Source: Chloroflexota bacterium (GTDB lineage Bacteria; Chloroflexota; Anaerolineae; UBA7937; JACPPX01). Taken from it: a DNA stretch of 6,736 nucleotides. The stretch covers positions 1-6,736 of the forward strand of contig JACPWV010000095.1 in NCBI GenBank assembly GCA_016196905.1. Reading direction: 5' to 3'. The position numbers and the translations under genes are program-made. Under the pieces are notes generated by a model. It ran no database searches and was not told the DNA's origin. It worked only from the letters and a program-made list of their open reading frames with translations. Positions 5,216 to 6,736 of the stretch are shown in pieces; positions within the stretch are counted from its first letter, which is position 1; every line of letters starts with the position of its first letter.

Positions 5216-6667
5216 CTAGCGGATCACACCCACCTGCACGTTGCGGAAGCGGGCCGGTGCGGTCCCATGCCCAACGTGCGCCGTCTGACTGGGCTGGCCC
5301 TTGCCGCAGTTGGGGGTTCCCCACATCACCCAATGCTCGCGGTTGCAGATCGCATCGCAGGAGCCCCAGAACTGAGGGGTCATCCCGGTATAGGTGGCGT
5401 TCTTGATCAGAGGGCCCAGTTTCCCTCTTTGAATCTGGTAGGCGGTCTCGGTCCCAAATTGAAAATTCAAACGCTTATCGTCGATACTCCAGGATTTGTT
5501 GGTCTCCATGTAGATCCCCGCATCGGTGTCGGCGATGAGATCCTCTAAGGTCCAGGTGCCGGGCTCCAGGTTGATGTTGGTCATGCGGATGAGGGGGATG
5601 CGGTTCCAGCCGTCGGCGCGCATGCTGCCATTGGAACGCTGCCCGAAACCGCTGGCCGTCTCCCGTGAGCTGAGGTAGTTCATAAAGAGCCCATCCACCA
5701 CGATGGACACTCGCTGGGCCGGGACCCCCTCGTCGTCATAGCCGAAGCTGCCCAGGCCATTCGGGAGGGTGGCATCGGCGGTGATATTCACCAGCTCCGA
5801 GCCATAACGAAAAGTGCCTCGCTTCTCTGGGGTGAGGAAACTGGTCCCGGCATAGCTGGCCTCCATCCCCAGGACCCGGTCCAGCTCGATGGCGTGGCCG
5901 CAGGATTCGTGGATCTGCAAGGCCAGTTGAGCTGAGCCCAGGATGATGGTGGTGACGCCACTGGGACAAGGCGCGGCGCTGAGGAGGGCCACTGCCTCCT
6001 CGGCGGTCTTGAGAGCGCTCTCCGTCAGGCCCATGTCGCGCACGAACTCGTAGCCCGCGGCGGCCATGTGGCGCCCGAAGGAGTTGGGGTAGGAGCGGGT
6101 CTGTACCTCATCCTGGCCCACGGCGGTGGCTTCCAAGCCGGCGCCGCTCTCGATGATCTCCTGCTCGATTAGGGAGCCTTCGCTGGAAGCGAAAAGCTGT
6201 CGTTTGCGCAGGAGTGTCATCCCCGCCTCGGCCACCGTGATCCCCCTCACGCGCTGCATGGCCTGCGCAGCGCGCAGGAGCAAATCGATCTTCTCCTCCA
6301 GGGCTACTCGAAAGGGATCGATCAGCACAGGGGTGCGATAGCTGCCCCGGTGCACCTCGGGCGGTCCCAGATTCACCTCCCCGCCTAAGGCGGGCTTGAC
6401 CAAGGCGCTGGCCTTGGCGATGGAGACCGCCCGCGCCGCTTGCTGCTCGACCTCCTGCACCTCCAGACGCGAACTGGAGGCGAAGCCCCAAGCTCCATCG
6501 ACAATGACGCGCAGGCCGACGCCCTGATGGGTATCCTGGGAGAGTCCTTCCACCACGCCGTTCTTGACCACGATGTTTTGGCTCAGCACATCCACGATGC
6601 GCACATCCGCATAGGTGGCCCCTTTGAGTTGGGCGATGTTCAAGGCCCGTGTGGCCAAGTCTTTCAT
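5216..6667 (-). CDS. tldD: TldD metalloprotease subunit
   Basis: The 483-aa protein has the usual TldD length and all main signatures. The N-terminal domain (about 1–190) contains ATYADVRIVDVLSQNIVVKN and GVGLRVIVDGAWGFASS (49–65). The C-terminal domain holds the HExxxH metal motif HESCGH (H253, E254, H258). It also has a GS.GYDDEG turn near 307–314, the 'DGLFMNYLSSRETA' segment, and the closing metal-site region with TPNCGKGQP (C454). These residues match the family's zinc site, so the subunit should be active. Known family members act with TldE on unfolded or modified peptides in the cytoplasm. The ATG is preceded at 5 nt by GGAGAGG (6673–6679). Only 69 bp upstream are visible and show no convincing promoter. 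The gene lies 309 bp before the CvpA–CAP gene and in the same direction as tldE, which is two genes further on rather than adjacent. Confidence 0.93.
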   Translation of the reverse strand: MKDLATRALNIAQLKGATYADVRIVDVLSQNIVVKNGVVEGLSQDTHQGVGLRVIVDGAWGFASSSRLEVQEVEQQAARAVSIAKASALVKPALGGEVNLGPPEVHRGSYRTPVLIDPFRVALEEKIDLLLRAAQAMQRVRGITVAEAGMTLLRKRQLFASSEGSLIEQEIIESGAGLEATAVGQDEVQTRSYPNSFGRHMAAAGYEFVRDMGLTESALKTAEEAVALLSAAPCPSGVTTIILGSAQLALQIHESCGHAIELDRVLGMEASYAGTSFLTPEKRGTFRYGSELVNITADATLPNGLGSFGYDDEGVPAQRVSIVVDGLFMNYLSSRETASGFGQRSNGSMRADGWNRIPLIRMTNINLEPGTWTLEDLIADTDAGIYMETNKSWSIDDKRLNFQFGTETAYQIQRGKLGPLIKNATYTGMTPQFWGSCDAICNREHWVMWGTPNCGKGQPSQTAHVGHGTAPARFRNVQVGVIR

Positions 6668-6736
6668 CCACGCCTCTCCGCAATTAGCTGGCGCGAGCGT
6701 TTTAGAACTGGGAATCGACGACGAGCCTCTACCTTA

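Noticed and set aside
4915..5548. Overlapping + strand open frames covering the gap and the 3' end of tldD
   Set aside because: The translations are Ser/Arg/Gly-rich and without domains. Part lies antisense to the conserved TldD metal-site region, so coding use is unlikely.

Overview
GC-rich bacterial DNA with two transcription blocks that meet tail to tail near position 1060. The gene mix is a TldD/TldE protease pair, a CvpA–CAP/SCP fusion, a circularly permuted ATP-grasp-like protein, and tandem DUF5666-type proteins. That mix and the Shine-Dalgarno style fit a Chloroflexota-like (Anaerolineae-type) genome. This assignment is an inference from protein flavour, not from a marker gene.

Left block (+ strand, 1–1060): the last 31 codons of a gene that enters from outside the window and ends like a DUF5666 domain; a 133-bp spacer with a possible promoter inside an inverted repeat; then a complete 247-aa gene (232–975) with an N-terminal hydrophobic segment, a DUF5666-like domain, an Ala/Glu-rich helical region and a strongly acidic tail. 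A strong intrinsic terminator (1019–1056) closes this block.

Right block (− strand, read from 6667 down to 1061): tldD (metalloprotease subunit with HExxxH), a 309-bp gap with no convincing gene, then a tight three-gene run. The run is a CvpA-like membrane protein fused to a CAP domain (4906–3944), an ATP-grasp-like protein (3911–2442) and tldE/pmbA (2422–1061). TldD and TldE of other bacteria form a heterodimeric protease that acts on unfolded or modified peptides. Here the two subunit genes lie in one directon but are separated by two genes of unknown role, which makes those two candidates for functional partners.

The 309-bp gap (4907–5215) is the least explained part. It can fold into a three-way junction closed by a 13-bp long-range helix and, on the + strand, carries a motif resembling the T-box antiterminator core, although no + strand gene follows. 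No tRNA, rRNA, CRISPR array, insertion sequence or phage gene was seen.
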